Shown here: piece by piece, positions 14,027 to 22,077 of the stretch | How the letters are laid out: the number at the start of each line of letters is the position of its first letter | Numbering within the stretch: the first letter of the stretch is position 1 | NCBI GenBank assembly: GCA_051650265.1 | Contig: JBOFIR010000183.1 | Location: 1-36,280 of the forward strand | From: JBOFEH01 sp051650265 | GTDB lineage: Bacteria; Bacillota; Clostridia; Lachnospirales; Cellulosilyticaceae | Direction of reading: 5' to 3' | DNA length: 36,280 nucleotides | Made by a program: the position numbers and the translations under genes | The notes under the pieces: generated by a model | Told to the model about the DNA's origin: nothing | Databases searched by the model: none | What the model saw: only the letters and a program-made list of their open reading frames with translations

Positions 14027-14374
14027 ATGGAAGAAAATAAAGGTTGTGGATGTTCACACGAAGAAGAAGGATGCGGATCAGGTTGCGGATGCCATTCACA
14101 TGGTAGCGAAGAGCCAGTAATTTACGTAACTTTTGAAGATGAAAACAAAGAGGTAGCTTGCGACGTATTAGGTATCTTCGAAGTAGACGATATTGAATAT
14201 ATTGCACTTGCACCACAAGACGAAGATGATGTTTTAATCTATCGTTATTCTGAAGAAGGTGATGACATCCAACTTGATGAAATCGCTTCTGATGAAGAGT
14301 ACACAAAAGTTGCTACTGAATTTGATGAATTATTCTTCGGTGATATCGAAGAAGAGCCATCAGACGAAGAGTAA
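14027..14374 (+). CDS. DUF1292 protein with Cys/His-rich N-terminal extension
   Basis: A 115-residue acidic protein. The DUF1292 domain covers about residues 30-115 (VIYVTFEDENKEVACDVLGI, then IEYIALAPQDEDDVLIYRY). Before it sits a short Cys/His-rich stretch with CGCSHEEEGCGSGCGCHSH at about residues 7-25, which has six cysteines and three histidines and looks like a metal-binding tail. The function is unknown. The ATG at 14027 is fixed by AAGGAG 8 nt upstream; a TTG at 13982 overlaps the -10. It has its own promoter and a strong terminator, so it is transcribed alone. Confidence 0.9.
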   Translation: MEENKGCGCSHEEEGCGSGCGCHSHGSEEPVIYVTFEDENKEVACDVLGIFEVDDIEYIALAPQDEDDVLIYRYSEEGDDIQLDEIASDEEYTKVATEFDELFFGDIEEEPSDEE

Positions 14375-14387
14375 GAATAATAGACAC

Positions 14388-14419
14388 AAAAAACAGGATA
14401 ACATGTTATCCTGTTTTTT
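14388..14419. terminator. Terminator after the DUF1292 gene
   Basis: A perfect palindrome centred on CATG (stem arms about 14 bp, core ACAGGATAAC) with A-rich and T-rich flanks, able to terminate in both directions. Confidence 0.9.
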
Positions 14420-14455
14420 TATGTATTAAAGAAAGATTTTGGGTACGCTAAAGCT

Positions 14456-15355
14456 ATGAATACACAACAACGTCAACAACTCAAAGAAAAAGCAACGCAT
14501 CTCCTAGAGGAGCCAGGTGTGTATTGGATGTTAGATGCAAATGGGAGGATTCTCTACATAGGTAAATCTATTCATATCAAGACACGAATTCTAAGTTACC
14601 TCAGGCCAGATGCAAAAAGATCTCGAAAGATTGCGCGGATGCTTAGATATCTTCAAGACTTTCAGGTCTTTTATACAGATACTGAATTAGATGCACTATT
14701 GCTAGAATGTCGATGGATCAAGGCCTATCAGCCATCCTATAATACCATGCTTACCAAACAAAATCGCTATTTCTATATGGATTTCTATGATAAAGGGCCA
14801 GTAGGTATTAAGTTGAGTAAGAAAGAGGAGTCAGAGGGTGTTTGCAGAATTGGACCTTTTACGAATACGAGACTTGCAAGGAAGGCATATGGGTACTTAC
14901 GGGTAAGGGATGGGGTGAATTGGGAAGCGCATTATCAAGGATTGATTGGCCTAGAAAAATGCTTAGAGAAAAAAATCTGTGAGCAAATGATGGAAGCGGC
15001 AGAGCATCTCGCCTTTGAAGAAGCTGCCATGTTTCGGGAACAACTTGTAGGGATCCGGTATGTAGGAGCTATGGCAAGGCTTATAGAAGAAATACAAGGT
15101 ACGAGTGGTGTGTGGCGAATGCCAATTGGTGATGGGAGACGTGCGAAGTACTATCTTGTGGGCAATGGAATTTTACAAGCGAGTAGCGTGGGCTATTCTT
15201 TTCAAGAACCACAAATAGTCAAATGTTTCAAAGATAAATTGGAACGTTTCCCACATATGGGTGGGCCTATTGGAATCTATGAAATTGATGAGGCCTTGAT
15301 TTTACGAGGGATGTTAAAACGAGAGGGCATGCACCTAGTGTATAAAAGACGTTAA
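14456..15355 (+). CDS. Stand-alone UvrC-like GIY-YIG nuclease with UVR motif
   Basis: A 299-aa protein resembling the N-terminal half of UvrC. The GIY-YIG domain is GVYWMLDANGRILYIGKS (about 21-38), then an Arg in KTRILSYL and a conserved acidic segment DTELDALLLECRWIKAYQP. KLSKKEE and GPFTNTRLARKA follow as in UvrC. A UvrB-interaction (UVR) motif appears as MEAAEHLAFEEAAMFREQL near residue 180. The C-terminal RNase H-like nuclease and HhH2 domains of full UvrC are missing. It may be a Cho-like alternative excinuclease making only the 3' incision, but that is inference. The ATG at 14456 has only a weak ribosome binding site, and there is no LexA box nearby. Confidence 0.85.
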   Translation: MNTQQRQQLKEKATHLLEEPGVYWMLDANGRILYIGKSIHIKTRILSYLRPDAKRSRKIARMLRYLQDFQVFYTDTELDALLLECRWIKAYQPSYNTMLTKQNRYFYMDFYDKGPVGIKLSKKEESEGVCRIGPFTNTRLARKAYGYLRVRDGVNWEAHYQGLIGLEKCLEKKICEQMMEAAEHLAFEEAAMFREQLVGIRYVGAMARLIEEIQGTSGVWRMPIGDGRRAKYYLVGNGILQASSVGYSFQEPQIVKCFKDKLERFPHMGGPIGIYEIDEALILRGMLKREGMHLVYKRR

Positions 15356-15422
15356 AAATTCCTATACTACAAAAGAGTTTGCCCCTAGGGTGGCGCTTAA
15401 TGGAAAGTATAGGAGCGATAAT

Positions 15423-16064
15423 GTGAAGAAGGTTGTGATTATAAGTTGTATTGGTTTGATAATATTAGGTGGTGTTTGGTATGTGATGGGAAGAAGTGTT
15501 GAGACCTCAGCTGTGCAGAATCCTGTAGCGACAGTGATTCTAAGTACAGAAGAAGAATTTAAGATTGAACTGTATCCAGAGGATGCCCCCAATACTGTAG
15601 CAAATTTTATTGCTCTTGCAGAGAGTGGATTCTATGACCAGACATATATGAATCGTATTTTGCCTGGGTTTTTAGTACAGGCAGGCGATCCTATTGGTAA
15701 TGGTTATGGTTTTCCGGGGTATTTTATCAAGAGTGAGTGTAAATACAATGGTTATACTAATCGCCTCAAACATACCAAAGGAACAGTCTCTATGGCAAGA
15801 GGGAGAGAATTTGATACAGAGGGTAGCCAATTCTTTGTGTTATTAAAAGATGCGTCTGAACTCAATGGACAGTATGCTGCATTTGGCCGTATTATCGAAG
15901 GGATGGATGTCGTAGATGCGCTAGGTAATATGGGTGTCAAGGGTGACTACACACCGGTTAACCCTGTATGGATTGAAGCAATTCATGTTGAGACCTATGG
16001 ACAAAGCTACGGAGAACCGGCTGTACTGTCCATTCAGGAGCAACGGGCAAGTGCCCAGGAATAA
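15423..16064 (+). CDS. Membrane-anchored cyclophilin-type peptidyl-prolyl isomerase
   Basis: Cyclophilin of 213 aa with an N-terminal membrane anchor (MKKVVIISCIGLIILGGVWYV), placing the isomerase domain outside the membrane; no lipobox cysteine is evident. Family motifs: PNTVANFIALAESGFYD, RILPGFLVQAGDPIGNG, HTKGTVSMARGREFDTEGSQ and NGQYAAFGRI. The first motif has Asn-Arg where cytoplasmic members have His-Arg (MNRILPGF), with the catalytic Arg kept. I chose GTG at 15423 because AGGAG lies 7 nt upstream; a GTG at 15390 is also in frame. The potassium channel gene starts within its last codons, which indicates one transcript. Confidence 0.9.
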   Translation: MKKVVIISCIGLIILGGVWYVMGRSVETSAVQNPVATVILSTEEEFKIELYPEDAPNTVANFIALAESGFYDQTYMNRILPGFLVQAGDPIGNGYGFPGYFIKSECKYNGYTNRLKHTKGTVSMARGREFDTEGSQFFVLLKDASELNGQYAAFGRIIEGMDVVDALGNMGVKGDYTPVNPVWIEAIHVETYGQSYGEPAVLSIQEQRASAQE

Positions 16065-16689
16065 AGGGAGTTGGCGTTGGCTCAAATGGTGTGTCTCCCC
16101 AACTTTGTGGGTAAGTGATACCTTCAAGAAGGGTGCACCTACTATTGCAAAGAGGGGCGAGAGAGTTAAGACGCTCAATAAAATTTATCTGAGTATTAGT
16201 GTGGTATTACTTGTAGGGTTATGGATCTGTGGATGGTTTGTACCCATTACAAAGTTTTGGCCAATGGCACTTTTCTGGCTACTTTATTGTATTTCTAGGT
16301 GTAATGAGATCTTTTTTGCATTTATCAAAGATGCTTTTGATAAGCTAGATCCGCATAAGCGTGAAGCCAATGGCTTAGCTTATTATGAACGTGTACAAAT
16401 GGCACTGAGAAGTTATTTGGAACTTATTATAAATTATGCTATACTATTTTACGTATTAGATGGATATAGTAGACAATATTACCACGCTTTGGGTTTATTC
16501 AATCAATCCTTTGAAAATTTATTTACTGCGTTGTATTTTAGCGTAATTACAATTGTTGCTGTAGGATACGGCGACATTTATCCTACTCAGGCCATTTCTA
16601 GGGCCCTTGTGTGCTATGAAGTGATGACTGGGATTTTGCTCTTGGTAGTAAGTTTTACGATCTATGTCAGTATAAGTCTGAGTGAATGA
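16051..16689 (+). CDS. Two-pore-segment type potassium channel family protein
   Basis: Membrane protein of 212 aa. A soluble basic N-terminus is followed by hydrophobic segments at about 46-63, 70-90, 120-137 and 185-207. A pore loop with the selectivity filter VGYGD at residues 171-175 (IVAVGYGDIYPTQ) sits before the last segment. This is the signature of potassium channels of the Ion_trans_2 type. The start GTG at 16051 overlaps the end of the cyclophilin gene by 14 nt, with AGGAG 10 nt upstream; an in-frame start further upstream lies wholly inside that gene. No RCK/TrkA-N regulatory domain is attached, so gating is unknown. Confidence 0.87.
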   Translation: MPRNKGSWRWLKWCVSPTLWVSDTFKKGAPTIAKRGERVKTLNKIYLSISVVLLVGLWICGWFVPITKFWPMALFWLLYCISRCNEIFFAFIKDAFDKLDPHKREANGLAYYERVQMALRSYLELIINYAILFYVLDGYSRQYYHALGLFNQSFENLFTALYFSVITIVAVGYGDIYPTQAISRALVCYEVMTGILLLVVSFTIYVSISLSE

Positions 16690-16690
16690 A

Positions 16691-16720
16691 GGTGCTAACA
16701 AGATAAGCTTGTTAGCATCC
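16691..16720 (+). terminator. Rho-independent terminator after the potassium channel gene
   Basis: A 12-bp stem (16691-16702 with 16708-16720, one wobble or mismatch near the base, core GCTAACAAG/CTTGTTAGC) and a short TTTAT tail. Confidence 0.75.
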
Positions 16721-16744
16721 TTTATGTGGATAAAATATGAAAAC

Positions 16745-16790
16745 TTGACAATCCTAAGGTCATAACGTACAGTATAAGAACAACTGTTCG
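16745..16790 (+). promoter_or_regulatory. Promoter and LexA (SOS) box of the parE-parC operon
   Basis: TTGACA (16745-16750), a 17-bp spacer and TACAGT (16768-16773) form the promoter. AGAACAACTGTTCG (16777-16790) contains GAAC-N4-GTTC, the core of the Gram-positive LexA box, directly at the transcription start. The ruvA promoter has the same geometry. LexA control of parE-parC is reported in B. subtilis. Confidence 0.72.
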
Positions 16791-16865
16791 TATGACAGTG
16801 ACAGCTTAGGTGCTGCTCAGTCTAGAAAACAAACGAAAAAAGAAAAATTTTGTAGGTGATTTAAC

Positions 16866-18833
16866 ATGACAAAGAAAAATTACGGAAATCAAAGTATTTC
16901 CTCACTTAAAGGCGCAGATCGTGTGCGTCTACGTCCGGGGGTTATATTTGGTTCGGATGGAATTGAAGGATGTCAACACTCTGTGTTTGAGATTTTATCA
17001 AACTCTATTGATGAAGCCAAAGAAGGATTTGGCTCAACTATTGAAGTCACGTTACATAAAGATCACTCCATCACGGTGAAAGATTATGGACGCGGGATGC
17101 CACTCGATTACAATACAAAGGAAGGTCGTTATAACTGGGACCTGATTTTTTGTGAACTTTATGCAGGTGGTAAATATAACACCAATGAAGGGGAAAACTA
17201 TGAATTTAGTTTAGGGTTGAACGGTTTAGGGGCCTGTGCAACACAATACAGTTCAGAGTTTATGGATGTTCAAGTTTATACAGAAGGGTATTGCTTCGAA
17301 CTTCACTTTGAAAAAGGTGAAAATATTGGTGGACTAAGAAAATATCCAGCGAAATATGAGCGTACTGGGACAATGATTCATTGGAAACCGGATAAAGAAG
17401 TTTTTACAGATGTGAATGTACCTAGTGAGTATTTCCATGGTGTATTGAAGCGTCAGGCGGTCGTTAATAAAGGGATTTCATTTGTTTTTACAGATGAAGT
17501 AGCAGACACAGTGATGACGTACGTATACCCGGAAGGAATTCTAGGTTATGCTAAAGAGATTGCAGATGAGAAGAATTTCACAGATGTGCTCCTTGCAAGT
17601 CAAGAAACTAAGGGCCAAGATAGCCCAGACCGTCCGGAGTATCGTCTGAAATTCGAAGTGGCTTTTACATTTTGTAATGAGGCCAATCTACTTGAGTACT
17701 ACCATAACTCAAGTTATCTTGAGTATGGCGGTTCACCAGAGAAGGCTGTGAAAAATGCATTTGTTTATGCTATTGATCAATATCTCAAAGCGCAGAGTTT
17801 ATATAACAAGGATGAAAAGAAGATTACTTTTGTAGATATACAAGATAGTTTGATCTTGATCACAAATTCTTTCTCCACTATCACAAGTTATGAAAACCAA
17901 ACAAAAAAAGCAATCACAAATAAGTTCGTTCAAGAGGCAATGCAAGATTATCTCAAAGAATATCTTTATATCTACTTCATTGAAAATAAAGATGAGGCAG
18001 ATCGTATTGCTAGACAAGTGCTGATTAATAAGCGTAGTCGTGAGAAAGCAGAGCGTACACGTATCAATGTCAAAAAGCAGCTTGGAGGAACCATTGATAT
18101 CTCGAATCGTATCAAGAAATTTGTTGATTGTCGTTCAAAAGATACTGGTGTACGTGAACTTTATATCGTAGAAGGGGATTCAGCATTAGGTTCTTGTAAA
18201 TTAGGACGAAATGCAGAGTTCCAAGGCATCATGCCTGTGCGTGGTAAGATTCTCAATTGTCTGAAGTCAGACTATGACAAGATCTTTAAAAGTGATATCA
18301 TTGTGGACCTCCTAAAAGTACTAGGTTGTGGGGTAGAAATTCATAGTAAACATAACAAAGATTTGCATACTTTTGAAATGGATAACCTCAGATGGAACAA
18401 AGTGATCATCTGTACGGATGCCGATGTGGATGGCTATCAGATCCGTACGTTGATTTTGACAATGCTCTATACTTTGGTGCCGTCACTGATCAAAGAGGGA
18501 AAAGTCTTTATTGCAGAGACGCCGCTCTATGAAATAACAGCAAAGAACAAAACGTACTTTGCGTATTCTGAGGCAGAAAAATCACAGATTTTAAGTAAAC
18601 TTAAGACAAAATACACATTACAACGTTCAAAAGGGTTAGGTGAGAATGACCCTGATATGATGTGGGAAACAACAATGAATCCTGAGTCAAGACGATTGAT
18701 TCAAGTGCTACCAGAAGAAGCAGAACGTACCAAAGCAGTGTTTGACCTCTTACTTGGGGACAACCTCATGGGGCGTAAAGAATTTATTGCTGAAGTGGGC
18801 GATCGTTATCTCGAATTAGCAGACATGAGTTAA
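16866..18833 (+). CDS. parE: Type IIA DNA topoisomerase ATPase subunit (ParE/GyrB family, divergent)
   Basis: ATPase/TOPRIM subunit of a type II topoisomerase (655 aa), working with the downstream ParC-like subunit to pass DNA through DNA. The GHKL ATPase motifs are EILSNSIDEA (Glu42, Asn46), VKDYGRGMP (Asp73) and SLGLNGLGA (about 115-123). The TOPRIM domain has YIVEGDSALGS (Glu near 436) and CTDADVDGYQIRTL (Asp near 518), and the C-terminus contains QRSKGLGENDPDMMWETTM. EGDSALGSCKLGRN departs from the common EGDSAGGSAKQGRD, so this belongs to a divergent branch. The ATG at 16866 follows GTAGGTGATTTAAC. It starts a two-gene operon preceded by a LexA box; whether it is the main topoisomerase IV or an extra enzyme depends on the rest of the genome. 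Confidence 0.92.
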   Translation: MTKKNYGNQSISSLKGADRVRLRPGVIFGSDGIEGCQHSVFEILSNSIDEAKEGFGSTIEVTLHKDHSITVKDYGRGMPLDYNTKEGRYNWDLIFCELYAGGKYNTNEGENYEFSLGLNGLGACATQYSSEFMDVQVYTEGYCFELHFEKGENIGGLRKYPAKYERTGTMIHWKPDKEVFTDVNVPSEYFHGVLKRQAVVNKGISFVFTDEVADTVMTYVYPEGILGYAKEIADEKNFTDVLLASQETKGQDSPDRPEYRLKFEVAFTFCNEANLLEYYHNSSYLEYGGSPEKAVKNAFVYAIDQYLKAQSLYNKDEKKITFVDIQDSLILITNSFSTITSYENQTKKAITNKFVQEAMQDYLKEYLYIYFIENKDEADRIARQVLINKRSREKAERTRINVKKQLGGTIDISNRIKKFVDCRSKDTGVRELYIVEGDSALGSCKLGRNAEFQGIMPVRGKILNCLKSDYDKIFKSDIIVDLLKVLGCGVEIHSKHNKDLHTFEMDNLRWNKVIICTDADVDGYQIRTLILTMLYTLVPSLIKEGKVFIAETPLYEITAKNKTYFAYSEAEKSQILSKLKTKYTLQRSKGLGENDPDMMWETTMNPESRRLIQVLPEEAERTKAVFDLLLGDNLMGRKEFIAEVGDRYLELADMS

Positions 18834-18856
18834 TCAGGATTAGGGAGGAAAAAACA

Positions 18857-20992
18857 ATGAGTGAAAATTTCGTTAAACAAAATATATCAGAGACGCTTGA
18901 GTCCAACTATATGCCTTATGCAATGAGTGTTATTGTATCAAGAGCGTTGCCAGAACTGGATGGATTCAAGCCATCTCATCGTAAGCTCCTCTATACCATG
19001 TACAAGATGGGGCTTCTAAAATCAGCACGTACAAAATCTGCGAATATTGTAGGGCAGACGATGAAACTCAACCCTCATGGTGACGGTGCGATCTATGAAA
19101 CAATGGTCCGTTTGACTAAGGGCTATGCAGCACTGAATACACCTTTTGTAGACTCAAAAGGAAACTTTGGTAAGGTATACTCAAGGGATATGGCATATGC
19201 AGCATCACGTTATACTGAGGCAAAACTCAGTGAGATCTGTGAAGCAGTGTTTGAAGATATTGAGCAAGATGCAGTTGATTTTGTAGATAACTATGATGGT
19301 AAGATGAAAGAGCCAATACTACTACCTGTTACATTCCCAAATATCCTTGTAAATCCAAATCAAGGGATTGCGGTAGGGATGGCGAGTAACATTTGTGGCT
19401 TTAATCTGGGTGAAGTATGTGATGCGACTATTGCATACCTCAAGTCTGAAGAGACTGATGTCACAGAGTATATGTGTGCGCCAGATTTTCCAACGGGAGG
19501 TAACATTCTTTACAACCCAAAGGAAATGAAGCAAATCCTAGATACAGGACGAGGTTCCTTCAAAGTAAGAGCTGAGTACCGCTATATGAAAAAAGAAAAC
19601 TGTCTTGAGATTATAGAGATTCCTTACACAACAACCGTGGAAGCAATCATTGACAAGATAGAAGAAGGCGTAAAACTGGGGAAACTCAGAGAGATCTCAG
19701 ATGTACGTGATGAGACAGACCTTTCAGGACTCAAACTCACCGTGGATCTTAAACGTGCAACGAATCCTGAAGTGGTGATGGAGAAGCTCTTTAAACTCAC
19801 ATCACTGGAAGACTCCTTTAGTTGTAACTTCAATATCCTCGTAGGTGGTAAACCTCGTGTGATGGGGATCAAAGAGATTATCAAAGAATGGTGTGAGTTC
19901 AGAAAAGAATGTATTGTTCGTAAGTACAAATACAATATTGATAAGATGGCTAAAAGACACCATTTATTACTGGGTCTTAAAGAGATTCTCTTAGATATCG
20001 ATAAGGCAATTGCTATTGTAAGACATACAGAACAAGAAAAAATGGTTGTCCCTAACCTGATGGAAGCATTCAGTATCAGTGAGCTTCAAGCAGAGTATGT
20101 GGCAGAACTTAAACTCCGTCACCTTAATAGACAATACATTCTTAATACAATTGAGGAATTAGATACTTTAGAAAAAGAAATTGCACGTTTGACTGAGATT
20201 ATTGGAAGTGAAACAAAGCTTAAAAAAGTAATCACAGATGACCTCAGACAAGTGAAGAAAAAGTATGGCTATGATCGTGTAAGCAGACTTGTGGAGCATA
20301 CACATCGCCCAGCACCGGCGCCAGAAACAATGATTGAGGATTATAATGTGAGACTTTTCTTCACAGATCATCAATATCTCAAGAAGATTACACTTGTTTC
20401 ATTGCGTAGTAGTGGAGAGCAAAAGCTTAAAGATGATGATCGCATCATGCAGGATCAAGAGGCATCTAATCATAGCGATATCCTATGCTTCTCCAATAAA
20501 TGCAATGTCTACAAAATCAAAGCATATGAGATTGAAGACTGTAAGGCAAGTCAGTTTGGGGTATACTTACCAAATATCTTAGACCTAGAGCCTGATGAAG
20601 CAATCATTTATATGCATGGAACGACAGATTACTCAGGCTATGCATTGTTTGGATTTGATACTGGAAAGGTTGCCAAAGTACCGCTCAATGTCTATGAGAC
20701 AAAGACGAACCGTAAAAAACTCATCAAAGCGTATTCAAACAAAGCAGTCTGTGTGGGTATGTGCATTGCTGGGGAAAATAATACTGTACGAATGACACGT
20801 TCAGATGGTAAAATAGCCCTATTAAGTAGTGAAATGATCCCTGAAAAGCTGAAAAGAGATACACAAGGTGTTCAGGTGTTCAAACTCGCAAAGAAAACTT
20901 ATATGACTGGGTTTGAAGCGGTGACAGAAGATGTGCCAGAAAGTGAACTGGCAAAGTCTATCCCTGCACCTGCGAAGACACTACTTATTTGA
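18857..20992 (+). CDS. parC: Type IIA DNA topoisomerase cleavage subunit (ParC/GyrA family)
   Basis: DNA-cleaving subunit of 711 aa. The N-terminal winged-helix domain has YAMSVIVSRALPELDGFKPS and HRKLLYTMYKMG. The quinolone-region equivalent is KSANIVGQTMKLNPHGDGAI, and the active-site Tyr119 lies in AASRYTEAKL after Arg118. The coiled coil and C-terminal gate follow (GLKEILLDIDKAIAIVR). The C-terminal DNA-wrapping region is short and lacks a clear GyrA box (QRRGG-like), which favours a ParC-type function. The ATG at 18857 is preceded by TTAGGGAGG. The gap to parE is 23 nt and the two are one operon. No terminator is evident before proB. Confidence 0.93.
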   Translation: MSENFVKQNISETLESNYMPYAMSVIVSRALPELDGFKPSHRKLLYTMYKMGLLKSARTKSANIVGQTMKLNPHGDGAIYETMVRLTKGYAALNTPFVDSKGNFGKVYSRDMAYAASRYTEAKLSEICEAVFEDIEQDAVDFVDNYDGKMKEPILLPVTFPNILVNPNQGIAVGMASNICGFNLGEVCDATIAYLKSEETDVTEYMCAPDFPTGGNILYNPKEMKQILDTGRGSFKVRAEYRYMKKENCLEIIEIPYTTTVEAIIDKIEEGVKLGKLREISDVRDETDLSGLKLTVDLKRATNPEVVMEKLFKLTSLEDSFSCNFNILVGGKPRVMGIKEIIKEWCEFRKECIVRKYKYNIDKMAKRHHLLLGLKEILLDIDKAIAIVRHTEQEKMVVPNLMEAFSISELQAEYVAELKLRHLNRQYILNTIEELDTLEKEIARLTEIIGSETKLKKVITDDLRQVKKKYGYDRVSRLVEHTHRPAPAPETMIEDYNVRLFFTDHQYLKKITLVSLRSSGEQKLKDDDRIMQDQEASNHSDILCFSNKCNVYKIKAYEIEDCKASQFGVYLPNILDLEPDEAIIYMHGTTDYSGYALFGFDTGKVAKVPLNVYETKTNRKKLIKAYSNKAVCVGMCIAGENNTVRMTRSDGKIALLSSEMIPEKLKRDTQGVQVFKLAKKTYMTGFEAVTEDVPESELAKSIPAPAKTLLI

Positions 20993-21019
20993 TAAATAGT
21001 GATATTTAGGGGGCTTTAC

Positions 21020-21829
21020 ATGCGCACACAACTTAAACAATGTAAACGTGTTGTTATCAAAATTGGTACATCATCACTCACACATGAGAATGGAAAAATC
21101 AACCTTGCAAAAATGGAAAAAATTGCACGTGTCTTGACTGATCTTACAAATTCAGGTAAGGAAGTCGTGTTGGTATCTTCAGGCGCAATTGGTGTCGGTA
21201 CACAGCGTATTGGATTGACTGCAAGACCAGAGGCACTAGAGCTCAAGCAAGCAACGGCAGCAATTGGTCAAGCTATTCTGATGCAAATCTATGAGAAATT
21301 CTTTGGAGAATATAATCAGGTGATTGCACAGGTTCTTCTTACAAAAGATGTGATTGAAGATGAGATTAAGAACAAAAATGCACGCAATACATTATTTACA
21401 CTACTAGAATTAGGTGTAATTCCAATTATCAATGAGAATGACTGTATTTCTACAGCACAAATAGAAGGTTACCGTTTTGGGGATAATGATACATTATCAG
21501 CTACTGTAGCGCAGCTTATTGAAGCTGATCTTTTGGTACTACTCTCAGATATTGAGGGGCTTTATACAGATAATCCAAAGGATAATCCGGATGCCCAGCT
21601 GATCCCTGTTGTTGAAGAGATTACAGCAGAGATTGAGTCACTTGGCAAAGGTGCGGGTTCAAATTTAGGCACAGGTGGTATGGCAACCAAGATCACGGCA
21701 GCACAGATTGCTACGGGATGTGGGGCACATACGATTATTGCAAGCAGTGAAGATATTACGATTCTCAATCAAATTATAGAGGGTGAACCAGTAGGAACAT
21801 GGTTCGTGCCAGCTAGAAAGGATGACTAA
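21020..21829 (+). CDS. proB: Glutamate 5-kinase
   Basis: First enzyme of proline synthesis: ATP-dependent phosphorylation of glutamate to glutamyl 5-phosphate. The amino-acid kinase fold is complete: VVIKIGTSSLT at the N-terminus, VLVSSGAIGVGTQRIGL near residue 50, IPIINENDCIS near 140, FGDNDTLSATVAQLIEADLL near 155-175, and GTGGMATKITAAQIAT near 215. At 269 aa it lacks the C-terminal PUA domain found in longer ProB proteins, as in many clostridia. I use the ATG at 21020, 7 nt after AGGGGG; a GTG at 20999 lies before that site. proA does not follow; the next gene, 2 nt away, is a DUF896 gene. Confidence 0.95.
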   Translation: MRTQLKQCKRVVIKIGTSSLTHENGKINLAKMEKIARVLTDLTNSGKEVVLVSSGAIGVGTQRIGLTARPEALELKQATAAIGQAILMQIYEKFFGEYNQVIAQVLLTKDVIEDEIKNKNARNTLFTLLELGVIPIINENDCISTAQIEGYRFGDNDTLSATVAQLIEADLLVLLSDIEGLYTDNPKDNPDAQLIPVVEEITAEIESLGKGAGSNLGTGGMATKITAAQIATGCGAHTIIASSEDITILNQIIEGEPVGTWFVPARKDD

Positions 21830-21831
21830 AG

Positions 21832-22077
21832 ATGGAAACACAAATGGAAATGGACAAATTGATTGCACGTATCAATGAACTTGCAAACAAAAAGAAAACA
21901 GAGGGATTGACACCATCAGAGCTGGAGGAGCAACAAAAACTCAGACAGATGTACCTCAATGTGTTTAGAAGTAACTTCAAGAGCCAATTAGCAAATACCA
22001 AGATTAAAACACCAGATGGCGAGCTGCATCCACTTAAATATGCACCAAAAGCCGCTGATGACCAAACAATCCATTAG
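21832..22077 (+). CDS. DUF896 family small protein (YnzC-like)
   Basis: An 81-aa protein with the DUF896 pattern: LIARINELANKKKTEGLT followed by EEQQKLRQMYLNVFRSNF and KSQLANTKI. Proteins of this family are small helical hairpins of uncertain role; B. subtilis YnzC is SOS-associated through its operon with yneA. The ATG at 21832 lies 2 nt after the proB stop, with AAAGGATG upstream. Its 3' end overlaps the start of the cyclo-ligase gene by 20 nt, so the three genes are co-transcribed. Confidence 0.88.
   Translation: METQMEMDKLIARINELANKKKTEGLTPSELEEQQKLRQMYLNVFRSNFKSQLANTKIKTPDGELHPLKYAPKAADDQTIH

Noticed and set aside
12508..16064. The two cyclophilin genes as a recent duplication
   Set aside because: They share only family motifs, and one has a membrane anchor and differing catalytic neighbourhood. 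They are old paralogues.
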